Origin: Fusarium oxysporum f. sp. lycopersici 4287
Lineage: Eukaryota; Ascomycota; Sordariomycetes; Hypocreales; Nectriaceae
Assembly: GCF_000149955.1 (NCBI RefSeq)
Contig: NC_030993.1
Coordinates: forward strand, 2,499,544-2,563,543
Reading direction: 5' to 3'
DNA length: 64,000 nt
Position numbers and translations under genes: made by a program. Positions 10,136-22,900 of this stretch are shown piece after piece. The notes beneath the pieces were generated by a model. That model made no database searches. It saw only the letters and a program-made list of their open reading frames with translations, and had not been told where the DNA came from. Positions within the stretch are counted from its first letter, which is position 1, and each line of letters begins with the position of its first letter.

Positions 10136-13084
10136 TGTCTGGCCTTTTTATGTTGTTGGAAAACCGCTTCCGCAGTGTCGCAAAAAAGTTCTATATCGGA
10201 GCCGCAACGAAACCTCCATTAGTGCGAGAGATAACCCGATTACTGTGCACAGATGCCCAAGATTGTGGCGAACACACAGTGCGAACTGGTGCGCCTGGCG
10301 ATGGTGGGGATTTTGACATTGGATCGATTCGTATGCGGGGGATGCGGCATCGATCATTAATTATCCATGTCTATTATAACTTCGATGGAGCTAGTATCGG
10401 ATTGTGCATATAAAAGAAGCTTGATAGAAGTCTATAAATATTCTGGATGATGGGTTGGTCTAAGCAAAACTAAGTACCTACACTGCAACGTGTAAGTGAT
10501 CTGAAAGGAAGATTAGATTCTGCGGCGAAGTCAGCATACCTAACCCTTTCACAAATATGTTCTATTTGAGTCTCAGACAGCTTTGAACAACAGAGCAAAC
10601 CATAGTCAAGTTTTCGGACCTTTTCATGTCTGAAAAGAGAATATCTTGCATATCGAGTCCATATTTGATCACTTTACTCGGGATCCATCTTCCACTCCCT
10701 CGGACATGGGCCGAGTGTAATTCAGCAGGAGCAATAATGATCCTCTTCTTGATATCATAATATTCTCATCCTAACACGTCATCCAGTTTTTATGTCAATG
10801 GCATACCCGCGGTATTGTTCGGTTATGGTGTTTCAAGAACTTGTTGATCCTACGTGGCTGGCTAACTGCCAAGCGGTGTATGTAATGTCCATCTGAAAAG
10901 CGCGATACAAGTCGAGACAAGCCTTTGTCACCATAACCTCGGATATATCACACAAAATGCTTCGCCTCAACTCCTAGACCACCGCCTACAACTATCTATT
11001 GGACCCTGAATGGAGGCATTTAAACTGGGTGTGAATTAAGTAATGCCGTTTCGCTCGAAACCCTGTTCTCAGGGAGATCTTGCGTAATGACGAGGCAATT
11101 CGGAGCATGCACGTTGTTACATCTCGCAATCCGAAGGGCTCTATACTCAGTCCGTTCGGCTCGGTTAGTTGCCGGCCAGTTATCGTAGACAGGTTTGCAA
11201 ACTCAAGCATCACCGTCAATCAAATCAATGAGATGCCGTTGGAGAGATGCCTTGTGGATCTAGACTGAGACTGTGTACATGGATCGCTGACAGGGGAGAG
11301 AAATGCACTTCCGCAACTTGAAGTCCGGTGATTGAGGAACAATTCAGCATAGCTTGGCAAGCTCAGCCGTGGGGTTCCAAGACATGGATTAGGCGTAAGA
11401 AATAAGTCGGGATGTGGACAGGCAGAGACTAATAATGTGATTCTACAGGTCACTGAGAGCAGGCTGTGTTTCTCGCACATCTAAAGCCGGGTGAGGTAGC
11501 CAACCACTCATCATGATGTTATCTGAGGATACGACCTTGCGAGTTTTGCATTTCCGCCCAAACAGTCTCAAACATTTACGGCGTCTCTTTTCGTCGAGGT
11601 GTGATTCTTGGCGAGGAATAATATCTGGCAACAAATAGTAAAAGTCGGGTGATCTTGGCGGAGACATCTGGGGGACCATCTTCGAGATGGAGTGTTGGAG
11701 TAACCCTGTTGGAGATGGAAGTCAACTCTATCGAGGCGTCGATACCCGTTCCTTGCTGTGCTATGGGGTGATTGATATGATGAGGTCTTCAAGACAAGAC
11801 AAAGATGGGGGTTAATGGCTCAACATCATGTTTGTCTACTTTCTACATGTCTAATGACGTGCTTCTTGAGAGGATTATGGTGAGGCTGCTGTGGCTCAAG
11901 ATGGCATCTTGCATGTAGGATGGGCAGACCAGAACCCCCAAATGCTCCAAATAGTCTCCCATGATATCACAGCCTAACCATCTGTGCCAGTTCCCCCAAG
12001 CTATCTACGGAGTAGATTATAGGCAGATAGGACCGAATAAACCGGAGATGCCATAAAGCACAAGGGGCCCCGCGCACTCCCTGCTCTTCGTCATATGCAA
12101 GAATCTCGAGATTTTGGGGTTCAAGTTGCTAGGGCTGAATCTTTGGGGGTTGGGGTTCCATGATGAAAATTTTCCATGTCTCAACTCCAATTTTGGAGAC
12201 ACGATCCAGACTATCGAGTCTTGTTGAAACCCCAACCTAATTCACATGTTTATTTTGCAATTGAATCTCTGCTATGATAAGATATGGCCCCGTAGAGGTG
12301 AAGGATGTGTTAGCGGTCTGCTTATCGGTAATGACGACTCCGAAAATTGGTGCCTCCTCGGAATATACTTCCTCGGGACCTGCGCCGGACTCGTAAGAAT
12401 CCAATGAGTGAGTGTTGCCCTTGATCGACCACGCCTAGAATTTCCAGAGACTCCACTAACTAGATGAATAGGTAGCCTTGTAAATGGACACTATCTCAAG
12501 TTGAGGCTCTTGTTCTAAGACCCATCCTAACCACCCTAGCCGTACTCTGATGTGTGTCTGTTGTTGAGCGCCTTCGCGTTGCATTACATATCTTGTGAGA
12601 AACGGGCCGTTATGAACGGTTTGGTTACCTGTTGTTGAGAGAGTCAAGACAGTTTACATGTGAAATGCGACATCAGTCTGCCACGACATGAACTCATAGT
12701 CATGGTTTAGATGAGTGAATACCCTTGATCTACTTAGCCAATCTTCACCCCATCTACAGATATCTTCCTTGGATTCCTGGAAAAGTGACGTGTTTACACA
12801 GCCCGTCGCATGAAGTTTTTCACACCATAACCGAGGATATCAAACATGAACGGGCCAGTGTTGCGGCTTTAATTAGACAACAGCCAAGCTAAGCGCAAAG
12901 AATGTCGTAACTTTGGTATCCTTGCATCATGTCAGGACTTCAATGTCCTAGTTCGAGACGACCCTTGCTTGGTTCCTGATGATGGCCGGGTGGGACGGAA
13001 ATAGGGTCTAGGCTAGCCGGGAATTAAACAGCTCTGTATGCAGCTGTAAGGTTTGAGAATTGGATGTTTCTAGGTATGATAGAA

Positions 13085-13088
<4 letters not shown>

Positions 13089-13119
<31 letters not shown>
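13089..13119. repeat. Homopolymer run T31
   Basis: Thirty-one consecutive T on the plus strand (A31 on the minus strand), isolated in gene-poor DNA. It could be the tail of an old retroposed element on the minus strand or a plain microsatellite. No target-site duplication could be confirmed by eye. Confidence 0.9.
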
Positions 13120-15739
13120 CTTGACGCGCGATTTAAGGATAGTCTGGCCATTGTGTTGATATCTCGAAGCATAGAACCTTTGGAGGGGTAGCAATGAGCA
13201 AAGAGAGATCAGGGGTTTGCAGCGATAGAGTCCATTGAATAGACTCTCTGTAGCCGTAGCCCTGTGGAGCCTCAATCGGCAGTGTTGACGCCTGTATCCA
13301 CTACGAGCCGCGCTGATGGATCAGGTCCAGTTGCTGTTGAGCATCGATATCTTTTGTTGGCGAGGCTTGACTATTGCGTTGCACAACTAACCAACAAGAG
13401 GCCCAGGATAATTCTCGTGTCTATACAGCATCTTATCACCTGCCGAGTGGGATGTATCCGGCTTTTAGCAGGCAACAAAAGCAAATCAGATGCCATAGCT
13501 AGCACATGCAAGATGCAGCATCAGAAGAAGAAGCACATCGACGCCTCGCTTTCAGGGGACGACTCTTTTGCATCTGATATTAATCCCGGCCCGGAACCGG
13601 AGTTGAGTTCTGGTATAAAATGCTCCGCAGGCGCTGTATAATGGAAAGCCGGTCCTGGGTTGCGGCGGCGCAAGCGGCGGTAGTACGAGCGGTAAATTGC
13701 AGACACATACCTACAGTCGAAGTCTCTACTCTTTACAGATCGCATAGACTTCATTATCTTAAAAGCTCTTCGAAATGATATCTCCTACTACCATGTCACT
13801 TTCAAATACCGAATGTTGACAAGCATTCATTGATAGATAGATAAATCTAGCCTATCAGATAGCTCCCGTGTATTACCGTCGGTTGCGTCATACGTTGAAC
13901 CATTCATTCCACGTTCGCCCAACAACAACCTCTCAACTCTGGTGTAGAAAAAACACGAGAGCCCAGGCCTTGGCTTTGAGAGGAGATTGAGCTTGTGAGC
14001 TTGTGACTGTTTCACACCTGCCGTAGCTGCAGCCACTTCCACATGAATTGCTTTTGGACGTGGCCAGCCCCTCATTTTCAAGCGTAAGCAAGTCCAAAGC
14101 TTAAAGCTACACTGCAGCTGGAGCTGGAGCTCTATTCAAGTGGATATGAATTGCAGAACAAGTCAAATAAACATAGAAAACGTTGGTTCTTATTATAGCT
14201 TTGAGAGAATTGCTATAACTGAAGAATTGAAGCCGGTCTAGCCAGTCAAGAATAGGAACCGTCCCTAATATTGTACTGTGCGATGCTGTAAGAGGTCTTT
14301 GGTGGTTGCAGTTACAGAAGAATGAGGGGTTGCCAATCCCGAGGCACCAACAACGTCACGTTGATTACAACTCGAATTGGCTAACCTTTGTCACTGTCAC
14401 TTACATGGTACTAAGTAGGCGACTAAACTCTCGGGATCTTGGATCAACATGTAATTAATCCGCTTCTATCAAACCAGTTCCTGAAGCATCAACCCCGCAT
14501 TTCAACAGCAACAGTTACTGTGTAGTTGTATTGTACTGTTGCAGCCGATAGCCCGTAGCTGAACGCGTAAACAACAGAGCAACCACTCACTGTGCAACAG
14601 CTTACAACTTTGGGCCAAGCTTGACGCCGGACTGAACCTTGGTATGGTGACGTTCCTCGGTGAGTGGCTCGGCGTCTGCCCTTCTCTTCCATCTCTGGCC
14701 ACTAGTGGAGGGTCGCCAGTGGTTCATATCGATGCGCCAGTAGATGCTGAGTTGGATCAACATCACGGCAGGTCTCGTGCTGCCTTTGATGTAGCAGTAG
14801 AGCTTCCTCTCTCTCGCCTTTCTCTCGGTTGTCGGCCCTCTTCGGAGACACGCAATGCTATCCCCCTCTTTCCTTTTCTTTCCTTTATCTGAAAGAGGTA
14901 TCAATAGCCCATCCTCTGTTGTTCTTTAATTCTGCCTTTCCTCCCACATCCTGCTCCTCCTTCATCATCTGAACGTGACGCAGATCTGAAAGCCTCTTTT
15001 TGTCCTCGCTGCTACTGTATTGAACCATTGTTGAGAGACCTGCATAACAACAATATCCGTCTTGTTTCCCAATACCAACGGTTCCGAATTATTCCTTTTG
15101 CTCAACCGTCAACAAGTTGGGTCGCCGTCTCAGTCAGCTTTGTTTCGCCTTTCAATCTCCGTTGTAAGCAATCCCCGCTCTGGGCTCGTCTCCATCTCCA
15201 TCTCCAGTCTGTAACGTCGTCTAATTGTTCGCGGCAATTAGACGCGGAATCAAACGGGAAGACTCGAATCCTCGGATATCGATTTTCTTTCTGCTTGTTG
15301 TTTTGGTAAGCTCTTCTCTGTTGATGCCCATGTCATTGCTCTGCCGTGCCCTGTATCCAGACCCAGCCCAGCCCAGCCAAAGCTAAACACATCCACGGGC
15401 CATGGCGGGGGCAGATCCACTGTGCCGCGGGAGGGGCCCAGCGGGAATCTACCCCCGGCCACAGTTCATAGTCCTCCTCTGCACACACCCTCCATGTCAC
15501 TCATAGACACCCCAAGACAAGCCTCGATATCCCCCACACCAGAGGACATTCAGGGCCGGGCATCCACCTCCATCCAAGTTCAAGCCCAAGACCAAGTCCA
15601 GCGGCCATGCCACCGGCCTCGGGTCAAACGCCGGAAGTCTTCGGTTCCTGGATCATCATGTATCATGGCTGTAGTTTGAGTGTACGGCCATAGTCGGTTG
15701 TAGTTGGCGGTGACACCCCATCCATAGCAGCCATGATAT

Positions 15740-15745
15740 TATAAA
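15740..15745 (+). promoter_or_regulatory. Probable TATA box of the mitochondrial carrier gene
   Basis: TATAAA, 163 bp upstream of the start codon, followed by a CT-rich leader. This is a typical arrangement for a highly expressed fungal gene. Confidence 0.4.
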
Positions 15746-15907
15746 GCCCCAGCCATGCCCACGTCTTGGGACTGAATTTGTACTTACACCAGACCAGTCT
15801 CAAGCAGCTCATCCTACCCATCCTCTTAGACGACGACTCACTCGAATCGAACTCGTCTTGACTTAGATCGACCTCTCCTCGAACCGAACCCACCTTACCC
15901 ATTCATC

Positions 15908-16959
15908 ATGAGCCAATCACTTAAGCAAGCAGCTGAATCAGCTCGCTCAAAGACCAGCGATGTGTTGGGAGCTGCTCGAGGTGACTCGGCCGCTATTGCC
16001 AATGATATTCTTCACACTCCTCTCATGAGGGCCGCTCTCCCCTTCATCAATGGCGGTATCAGCGGTATGGTGGCCACGACTGTCATCCAGCCTGTCGACA
16101 TGGTCAAGGTCCGCATTCAACTCGCTGGCGAGGGAACTGCTTCTGGCCCTAAGCCTTCTCCTCTCTCCGTCACTCGACAGATCATCGCCAGTGGAAAGGT
16201 CCTTGACCTGTACACTGGTCTCTCAGCTGGTCTTTTGCGCCAGGCTGTCTACACCACTGCCCGCTTGGGCATGTTCGACACGCTCATGGGAAACCTGTCC
16301 GCCCGAGCCAAGGCTGATGGTCGCTCAGTCGGTTTCTCCGAGCGAGCTACTGCTGGTCTCACTGCCGGTGGTATCGCTGCCATGATTGGTAACCCTGCTG
16401 ATCTGGCTCTCATCCGAATGCAGAGTGACGGCCTCAAGCCCCTGGCCGAGCGAAAAAATTACAAGTCCGTCATTGATGCTCTCACCAGCATCGCCAAGAG
16501 CGAAGGTGTCGGTGCTCTCTGGGCCGGTGCTGCTCCCACAGTCGCACGAGCTATGGCTCTCAACTTTGGTCAGCTCGCTTTCTTCAGTGAAGCGAAGGTC
16601 CAACTCAAGAACAACACCGATCTCTCTGCCCGCACCCAGACTCTCACTGCCAGTGCAATTGCTGGTTTCTTCGCCTCTTTCTTCTCGTTGCCCTTCGACT
16701 TTGTCAAGACACGACTCCAGAAGCAATCCAAGGGACCCGACGGCAAACTTCCCTACCGCAGCATGATGGACTGCTTCTCCAAGGTTGCTAAGCAAGAGGG
16801 TCTCGGCCGCTTCTACCGTGGTTTCGGTACATACTACGTCCGCATCGCTCCTCACGCGTAAGTCTTTCCGATACCCGGAACTGTTGAATAATTCGCTAAC
16901 CGACTTGCAGTATGGTGACATTGATCGTTGCTGATTACCTTGGCTGGATCACCAAATAA
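15908..16959 (+). CDS. Mitochondrial carrier, 2-oxoglutarate/malate type
   Basis: Inner-membrane solute carrier of the SLC25 family, probably exchanging 2-oxoglutarate and malate or related dicarboxylates. Exons 15908-16857 and 16911-16959 (53 bp intron) give 332 residues. The three carrier repeats are each marked by a Px(D/E)xx(K/R)x(R/K) signature: PVDMVKVR, PADLALIR and PFDFVKTR. Six membrane helices follow the usual repeat layout. The second exon supplies only the last 16 residues, ending GWITK. A 40-residue N-terminal extension rich in Ala/Ser precedes the first helix, longer than in the animal oxoglutarate carrier but common in fungi. The ATG has a good fungal context (ATCATG) after a CT-rich leader. 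Assignment to the oxoglutarate rather than the dicarboxylate carrier subgroup rests on PADLALIR in repeat 2. Confidence 0.9.
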
Positions 16960-17516
16960 ACAAACGACTCGACAAATGAGAAATGAACGGTTGTCCGGAT
17001 AGAATTCGACACCATCCAAGGCGTTATCTGGCGTGGGGCATTGTAAATGGGATTATTTTATGGATAGGAGCTGTAGGATACCATTGCTGCTACCTTTTAG
17101 GTCTTTCTTTTTGTTATCAAAGCAGCGTCCGACAAGATATTGAGTAAATAAAGAACAAATGTTAAAACCTTGATTGTTGAGAAAGTGATATTTGTTGTGC
17201 AGGTCGAAGCGTAAATTGGCTCAAGGCAGTTATTGCTTCCTTTTCTCCGCGAGCTGACTAAATGTCCAATGCAGGACCTTCCAAAGGTAAATCAAGCCAG
17301 TATTGAACCCAGTCACTATTAAATCTCTTTAAACCAAAAGTTGACCCAATAATAAAATCTCTTTTTTGGCTTTGGGAACGCTGCTGTTATTGTAAATGAT
17401 TTGTGCGTTTCGTGAGAGAAGCTCTGAACCTTTTACCAAGTTGTGCCGATAACGGAGTGGGGTGAGCAAAGACCTAGATAAACTGTAATTCTCGACCCCA
17501 TGTCAAGCACTAAAAA
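16960..17516. other. Intergenic, carrier 3' flank
   Basis: AT-rich 3' flank of the carrier gene followed by unremarkable sequence up to the tRNA-His gene; no gene seen. Confidence 0.5.
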
Positions 17517-17599
17517 GCCGTCATCGTATAGGGGTCAGTACATCAGTTTGTGGCTATTAATGAAGCACTGAAAACGCAAGTTCGAGTCTTGCTGACGGC
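17517..17599 (+). tRNA. tRNA-His (GTG) with 12-nt intron
   Basis: A full cloverleaf can be drawn. Acceptor stem GCCGTCA/TGACGGC (7 perfect pairs), D-stem GTAT/GTAC, anticodon stem TCAGT/ACTGA, T-arm GCAAG-TTCGAGT-CTTGC. The anticodon is GTG at 17550-17552. The loop is too long by 12 bases, which fits an intron at the canonical position one base after the anticodon (17554-17565). The spliced body is 71 nt, as expected for tRNA-His before addition of G-1 and CCA. Confidence 0.9.
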
Positions 17600-18176
17600 A
17601 AAGTAATTATCTTTTGCTGTTTTCACTAGATTATCTTTATTTTTGGTGATGGCCTTTTGGAGCTTACAGCGATGACGCAACGGTTGTATTACCCCTCCAA
17701 ACCCCTCCCTCCGTCCATCACAAAGGATAGCTGAACAGTGGGCGGTGGTTAATTGGTGAACGTTCACTTATAGCCCTTGTCTCGACGTTGGAGACATCCG
17801 CTTTGTTTATTGCTGGTCTTTTGTCTTTGTCGTTAGTAAGTCAACTGCATTCTGTTGAGAAATCTTGAGCTTGCAGGTATTTGCAGAAGTCGAAGCTTCA
17901 GACAGAAGTTCAACTCATAGAATCAATAGAGGATAGACAGCATGTCGCTTCAAGAGTGCTATACAAAAGGGCATGTACTTAAAGCCTGTCGTATATTCTA
18001 GATTACCTAAACAACTTGACATAAATAAGTGCTCCTATAAAGATGCAGGACTCTAGGTAGCTTATAATGTATTTAGTACAACCTTATGCCAAAAGACTCC
18101 AAAAAACGCTGACATCACATCTTGAAAGCTACAAAAAAAAAAAAAGTATCTGATATATCTTTAAAAATAGAAGTTT
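17600..18176. other. Spacer between convergent tRNA-His genes
   Basis: 577 bp with no gene. Next to the second tRNA it contains A13 at about 18133-18145, which on the minus strand is the T-run RNA polymerase III terminator for that gene. The spacer itself is not an obvious inverted repeat. Confidence 0.6.
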
Positions 18177-18257
18177 GCCGTCAGCAAGACTCGAACTTGC
18201 GTTTTCAGTGCTTCGAAGAGCCACAAACTGATGTACTGACCCCTATACGATGACGGC
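18177..18257 (-). tRNA. tRNA-His (GTG) with 10-nt intron
   Basis: Mature sequence identical to the copy at 17517-17599, on the opposite strand. Only the intron differs: 10 nt here (18211-18220, containing the palindrome CTTCGAAG) against 12 nt in the other. Anticodon GTG at 18222-18224. A long minus-strand T-run lies about 30 bp past the 3' end. Confidence 0.9.
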
Positions 18258-18520
18258 TTTTGTTGCTGATTAAGCAGAAAATTATTTACATCTATACACC
18301 CATAGCTCCAGTCAAGCATATAGAAGATTTCACTATTTAGGATATTTACGTTATCATTGTGACCCGAACGATTGTTATATAAAACGAGGTCCAAATTCGT
18401 TATTCTCTATACCCTCCTCTATTGTCGAGATTAACCTTTCCCTATCCCAAACGCCCAACTCAAAAAAATGCATTCTAAATTCAACCGCCAAACACCCAAA
18501 GGAGACCACCCAGGTTCTTT
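18258..18520. other. Short intergenic, 3' flank of the Cys-rich gene
   Basis: AT-rich spacer with no gene or clear signal. Confidence 0.5.
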
Positions 18521-19276
18521 CTACTGATCCCAAACGACTGGTACATTCTGGATCATAAGGTCTTTGCCCACTTGACGAGACCACATCATGCTCTGAATGA
18601 AGGTCCAGCATGTGTTGAAGATCTCCTGCTGCTTCACAAGGTTCTTAACCATTTGCTTTTCAAGCAGTTCTCCAGTTACCATAGGTCCTTGGAGAAGGCA
18701 CTCCCACTCATTAAGCACACGCGAGCAAGCCTCTCCGTGAAAAGCATCGTGCATGGTTCGGCGAACAGCGACTTCGTTGCGAAGAGCACCCAGCTGATCT
18801 TGTGTCTGGACAATGAGACGGCCAGTGTTGGCAAGGTTCTCAACAGCCTTGCAAAAAGGAGGTGGGACAGCCGTCAAGTGTGGCATCTTTCCAGTGAAGA
18901 GACAGTTCTCCAAATCCGGAAGATGGTCCCAAGTCTTTTGCTTCTCCTGAATCATGGGAAGACTCCAGAGAGAATTGAAGCTGTCGCCGGCCATGTTAAT
19001 GGGACCCCAGATATTTCGTGGTTGACGATGAGACTGGACATAGCGATGAACTTCGTAGACCTCGTTGCAATCAGCGACGTGGGGACACCAATCCATGCTG
19101 ACCTTCTTCATACAGCAGCCATGATCATCGCATCGAAGGTAACTTGGGACGAAGTGCTCAGGGCCGCAGCTGCATGGGAGGGGATAGGCGAAAGGGTCAG
19201 CGTACACCTTGCTACCATCAGAAATGACGGGTCGCGCATCGCAGCGCATAGTGTGAGTGATTATTCGGTAGCACAT
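18521..19276 (-). CDS. Conserved fungal Cys-rich protein of unknown function
   Basis: Intronless frame of 251 residues starting MCYRIITHTMRCD. The first 75 residues are rich in Cys and His (for example CSCGPEH, CDDHGCCMK, WCPHVADCNEV), suggesting a metal-stabilised N-terminal region. The remainder is predicted helical, with ALRNEVAVRRTMHD and a Gln/Lys-rich stretch. There is no signal peptide and no membrane segment. The start ATG is preceded by an AT-rich leader without nearer in-frame ATG. I have an impression of similar small proteins in other Fusarium genomes but cannot name a domain. Its codon usage resembles its neighbours, so it looks like a real gene. Confidence 0.7.
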   Translation of the reverse strand: MCYRIITHTMRCDARPVISDGSKVYADPFAYPLPCSCGPEHFVPSYLRCDDHGCCMKKVSMDWCPHVADCNEVYEVHRYVQSHRQPRNIWGPINMAGDSFNSLWSLPMIQEKQKTWDHLPDLENCLFTGKMPHLTAVPPPFCKAVENLANTGRLIVQTQDQLGALRNEVAVRRTMHDAFHGEACSRVLNEWECLLQGPMVTGELLEKQMVKNLVKQQEIFNTCWTFIQSMMWSRQVGKDLMIQNVPVVWDQ

Positions 19277-19941
19277 ATTGTTGATGTGGTAGTGATTTTC
19301 TGTTTTTAAAAAAAAATTAGTTGATAGTTTAGCTTTTGAAACTGTTGTTTCTGTGTTGATGTGTAAATTGTGGTTGGAGCTGTTGGATTTCTGGTTATGT
19401 TAAGCACTCGATATAAATATACTCATAAGTTATGAACATGTTTGAGCGGTGTTCTGAGGCTCCTTTGTTCATAGCGTATTGGAACAAGACATCTGTGATG
19501 GTACATTCAGTGAACAAACAAGTAGAGAACTCAAACGTTGTTGTTCAAGTCTTTTGTTGTTTGTCGATTAGTCCATGCTGCATGGTAGAACAAGTAAATG
19601 TTCGGTGAACAAGTAAAAGGTAGGAAGACATTCACTGAAGTATGTCAGAGATGTAAAGGTAGCCGTAGCAAAATAAAGAACAACCATGGAATCAAAACTG
19701 TCATGTTCACTGAAAAATGCAGCTGTCAGTAGTTTCATTGACTGATGCCAGTGGAGAGAGAGGGAGTTACGCGGACATGAGCAAGGCACAAACAACTGTC
19801 AACCGACACATGCTCACTGAAGTGTCAATTAGAGATTCTTACATCTAGTCTAAGGAATTCTTGCTATGAGAATAATAATCATAATTTCTATTCAACAAAA
19901 CCTATTGTCAACGCCAAACACCCCAGCCATATAAAAGTGCA
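19277..19941. other. Intergenic
   Basis: AT-rich 665 bp between two minus-strand genes: promoter of the Cys-rich gene and 3' flank of the ABC transporter. No gene seen. Confidence 0.5.
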
Positions 19942-22900
19942 CTATGACCTCCCAAACATCCAGATTTTGCGCCAGATGCTTTGCTCCTTCTCTTCTGAGT
20001 TCTCTTCCTTCACGTTGTGTTGTCCGACAATAGTCAAGAAGACCTGATCCAGCGTTGTTGGCATGACACTGTAGTGACCCACGCCGAGTTCTGCCTTGTT
20101 CTCCTCCAGCAACACAACTAGGTGTCCAATGGCACTCTGGCTCAGATCAACCTCTTGGTCTCTTGTGATCTCTTCCTCCTTGCGACCAGAAGTTACTGAG
20201 AGGACTTGGCTAGCACGCACTGAGAAGCGGATCTGGCCATGATACGTCTTCTCATCAACATCGGCTGAGGGCAAAGTTTGCCGAATCCAGTTTGTCATTC
20301 GGTCCATCTCCTCCTGAGTAGTACGAGGGGCACTTTTGGCGACAAGATGAATGTGCAAGGCATCGCCGAAGCGATGTCGAAGATTATCTGGTGTTCCCAG
20401 AGCAAGCATCCTTCGAGCAAGAATGCCAGCACGACCAGCCAATGCATCCGCTTCCTCCATGCTGTGTGTCGTGAGAAGAATCGATCTTCCAGGGACAGTA
20501 GCCTCGAGCGTCTTCCACATAACACGCTTTGAAGCAGCATCGAGACCAGACGAAGGCTCATCCAAAAGCACAACAGTAGGATTGCCCATTAGAGCGATTC
20601 CTAGACTCAGTTTTCGTTTATTGCCTCCAGATAGAGCATGCGCCATGCGCGTAGAAAATGACTCGAGTCCTACCGCCTGCATAACAGCCCGCACGTTGTG
20701 CTCGATGTCGGTGACACCTCTGATCTTGGCGTAGAATTCGAGATGCTCTCGTACCGTCATCTGATCCATAGCATCGAACTGAGGGCAGACGCCCAAGTTA
20801 GCTCGAGCACCTGCGAGGTTCTTGTTGACCGATATATCTTCCACCAAAACATCGCCTCCATTTCGGTCTGGCTTGATATCACCTCTGATAAGAGATATGG
20901 TTGTTGATTTTCCTGCACCATTCGGACCAAGTAGAGCAAAAACTTCGCCACGCTTGATACCAAAGGTGACGTTGTCGACAGCTATGTTGTCGCGGAAGCT
21001 CTTCGTCAGGTGCATAACTCGGAGGCCATGCTCATTCCCCTCATTACGAGTGACTTTTTCGCGCTCATCAATGATGTCTTCGTCAACATGTTCCTCATCT
21101 GATTCGGCTTTGTTCCCTCTCTGGAAGAGACCCCGGAGTGAGGCTCCCGCTGACCCAGTATCGAGCCAAATCAAAAGACCAAAGAAGATGAGTGATTGAA
21201 GGATGAGGTACAGAATGGGCCCACCATAGTACAAGATACCGCTTGGATTTTTTGTCAGGCTATTGCCATCGCATGCCGTAGAAAAGAGGTTTGTAGAGAT
21301 GAAAAGCGCTTTCAATGCTGAACCAATGGGGGCGAATGCGGAAATGACAAAGTGGACAAGGCGCAAGGAGCTGTCAACCTTGGTCACGGGCGAGTAAGTC
21401 AACACCGACATGTACGCAATGATGTAGACGACAAAAATGAGAGTCTGGCTCGCCGCTGCCCAGGCGTACGTTCCAAGTTGTGTCTTAGTGAAGAGGGAGA
21501 TAAGGTACGCAAAGAGTGTCGAAGCTATTCCGTATAGGAACAAGACGAGGAAGACGTAACCAATATTGAACCAGATGTCGGAGACACCAGCCCATATCGC
21601 CACCACGATAGCTGTGCTAACCAGGACAACGATCAGATCAAACAGGAGGTAGGCTATCCAGAGTGGGAACGGCCGAACACCATTCGAGTATTGTAAACCA
21701 CGGACGAACCTGCGCCGCTCATTGCTTGGGTAGAGTGCGAAAAATGCAGGATAGACTGAGAGAGCGATCGACATGTATACAATCATTTGAAGTGCATCAC
21801 CCGTAGTGTCACTCACGGGAAGTTCAAAAGGAGCCCAAGTGGTTGCGATACTAGCGTTGGACAACGTGATATCAAGCATCTGCTGTGCCAAGATAGGCAT
21901 GGAGATGGCGAGATTTGCGACCCATGCAAATGTAGGACCTTGCTCATCATCGCCCAGCCAGATTCCCCCGGTGATATTCTTTCGATCCGTCTCGATCTTG
22001 TCCTTGAATTGCTGGAAAGTCTCGACCAAGTCAAGACTGTTTCTTATGTCGAAGCTACTTTGGTTTCCATTTCCACCTTCACCCTTTAAGATGGGATTTA
22101 TGAGGCTGAACATGTCAGTGCTCAACTTTGATATCGGCCCAGCTAAGAGGCGCACTGAAATGTTGTCTTCTCCTTCAGTTTCGTCGAACGCGTTTTCCCT
22201 CTGAACAGCTCGGGTTGATTGTTCCCCTGGCACGCAACTGGTCGTACTTTCGCCAATGATAAAAAGGGTAGTCAATCCACCAGCGAAGATTGGAAGAAGA
22301 AAGGCAAGCAGATACAAAAATCGATTCCGCTTTAGAATAGTTAAGCGCTTGCGGAATAGAATCAAACTTTGTTTTACGTATCCGACTCGTTGTCCATTTG
22401 TAAGTGCCAAACCTGGCTTTTCGCTTTGCTTCTCTTTGGAGGTGACTTTTTCGGATGACGGGACAGACAAGGCGTGGTTTGCGTTGCGGAAGGCTTCTTC
22501 ATCTCTGATCTCCTCAGCAACCTGGAGGAAAACATCTTCGATAGTTGGCCCCGAGAAGCGATATTCTGTGATACCAGCAGCTTCAAGACTCTTAATGACA
22601 ACAGCTGCGAGTTGTGAGGTGGGAGCAGTGTATGTGATGAGGTCGAAGGCATCCTTCTTTGCAACTTGATCAATGTCTGGGGTTTCTCGAATGCCAATGT
22701 CCTTGGGAACATGGACTCTGTAACCACCGCCCATATTGTCCTTCAAGGCCACCGAGGAGCCTTCTGCGCGCAGAGTTCCTTTAGAAAGAATGGCGATGTG
22801 GTCGGCAAGAAGATCGGCCTCATCCAAAAAGTGGGTGGTCAAAATCATCGTGCGTCTACCACGTTCAGCCAGAATGATGTCCCAAAGCTTTCGTCTCGAC

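Larger units (their letters stand above)
10136..15907. other. Gene-poor region of 5.8 kb
   Basis: No supported gene on either strand; open frames are short and lack family motifs. It contains a T31 homopolymer at 13089-13119. Between about 14640 and 15700 the plus strand is rich in pyrimidine tracts and contains a good intron signature (GTAAGC at about 15307 to CCAG at about 15360), which suggests a transcribed leader or a non-coding transcript upstream of the mitochondrial carrier. No transposase or reverse-transcriptase sequence was seen. Confidence 0.5.

Noticed and set aside
13264..13641. 125-codon plus-strand frame
   Set aside because: No motif, lies beside a homopolymer, and an opposing frame of similar quality covers part of it.
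15422..15679. 85-codon Pro/Ser-rich plus-strand frame upstream of the mitochondrial carrier
   Set aside because: Low complexity and probably part of a CT-rich leader or promoter, not a gene.
10136..15900. Possible transposon or RIP-mutated island in the gene-poor stretch
   Set aside because: No terminal repeats, no element proteins, and base composition is not strongly AT-shifted by eye.
18572..19309. 245-codon plus-strand frame
   Set aside because: Antisense to the 251-residue Cys-rich gene, whose start context and Cys pattern are better.
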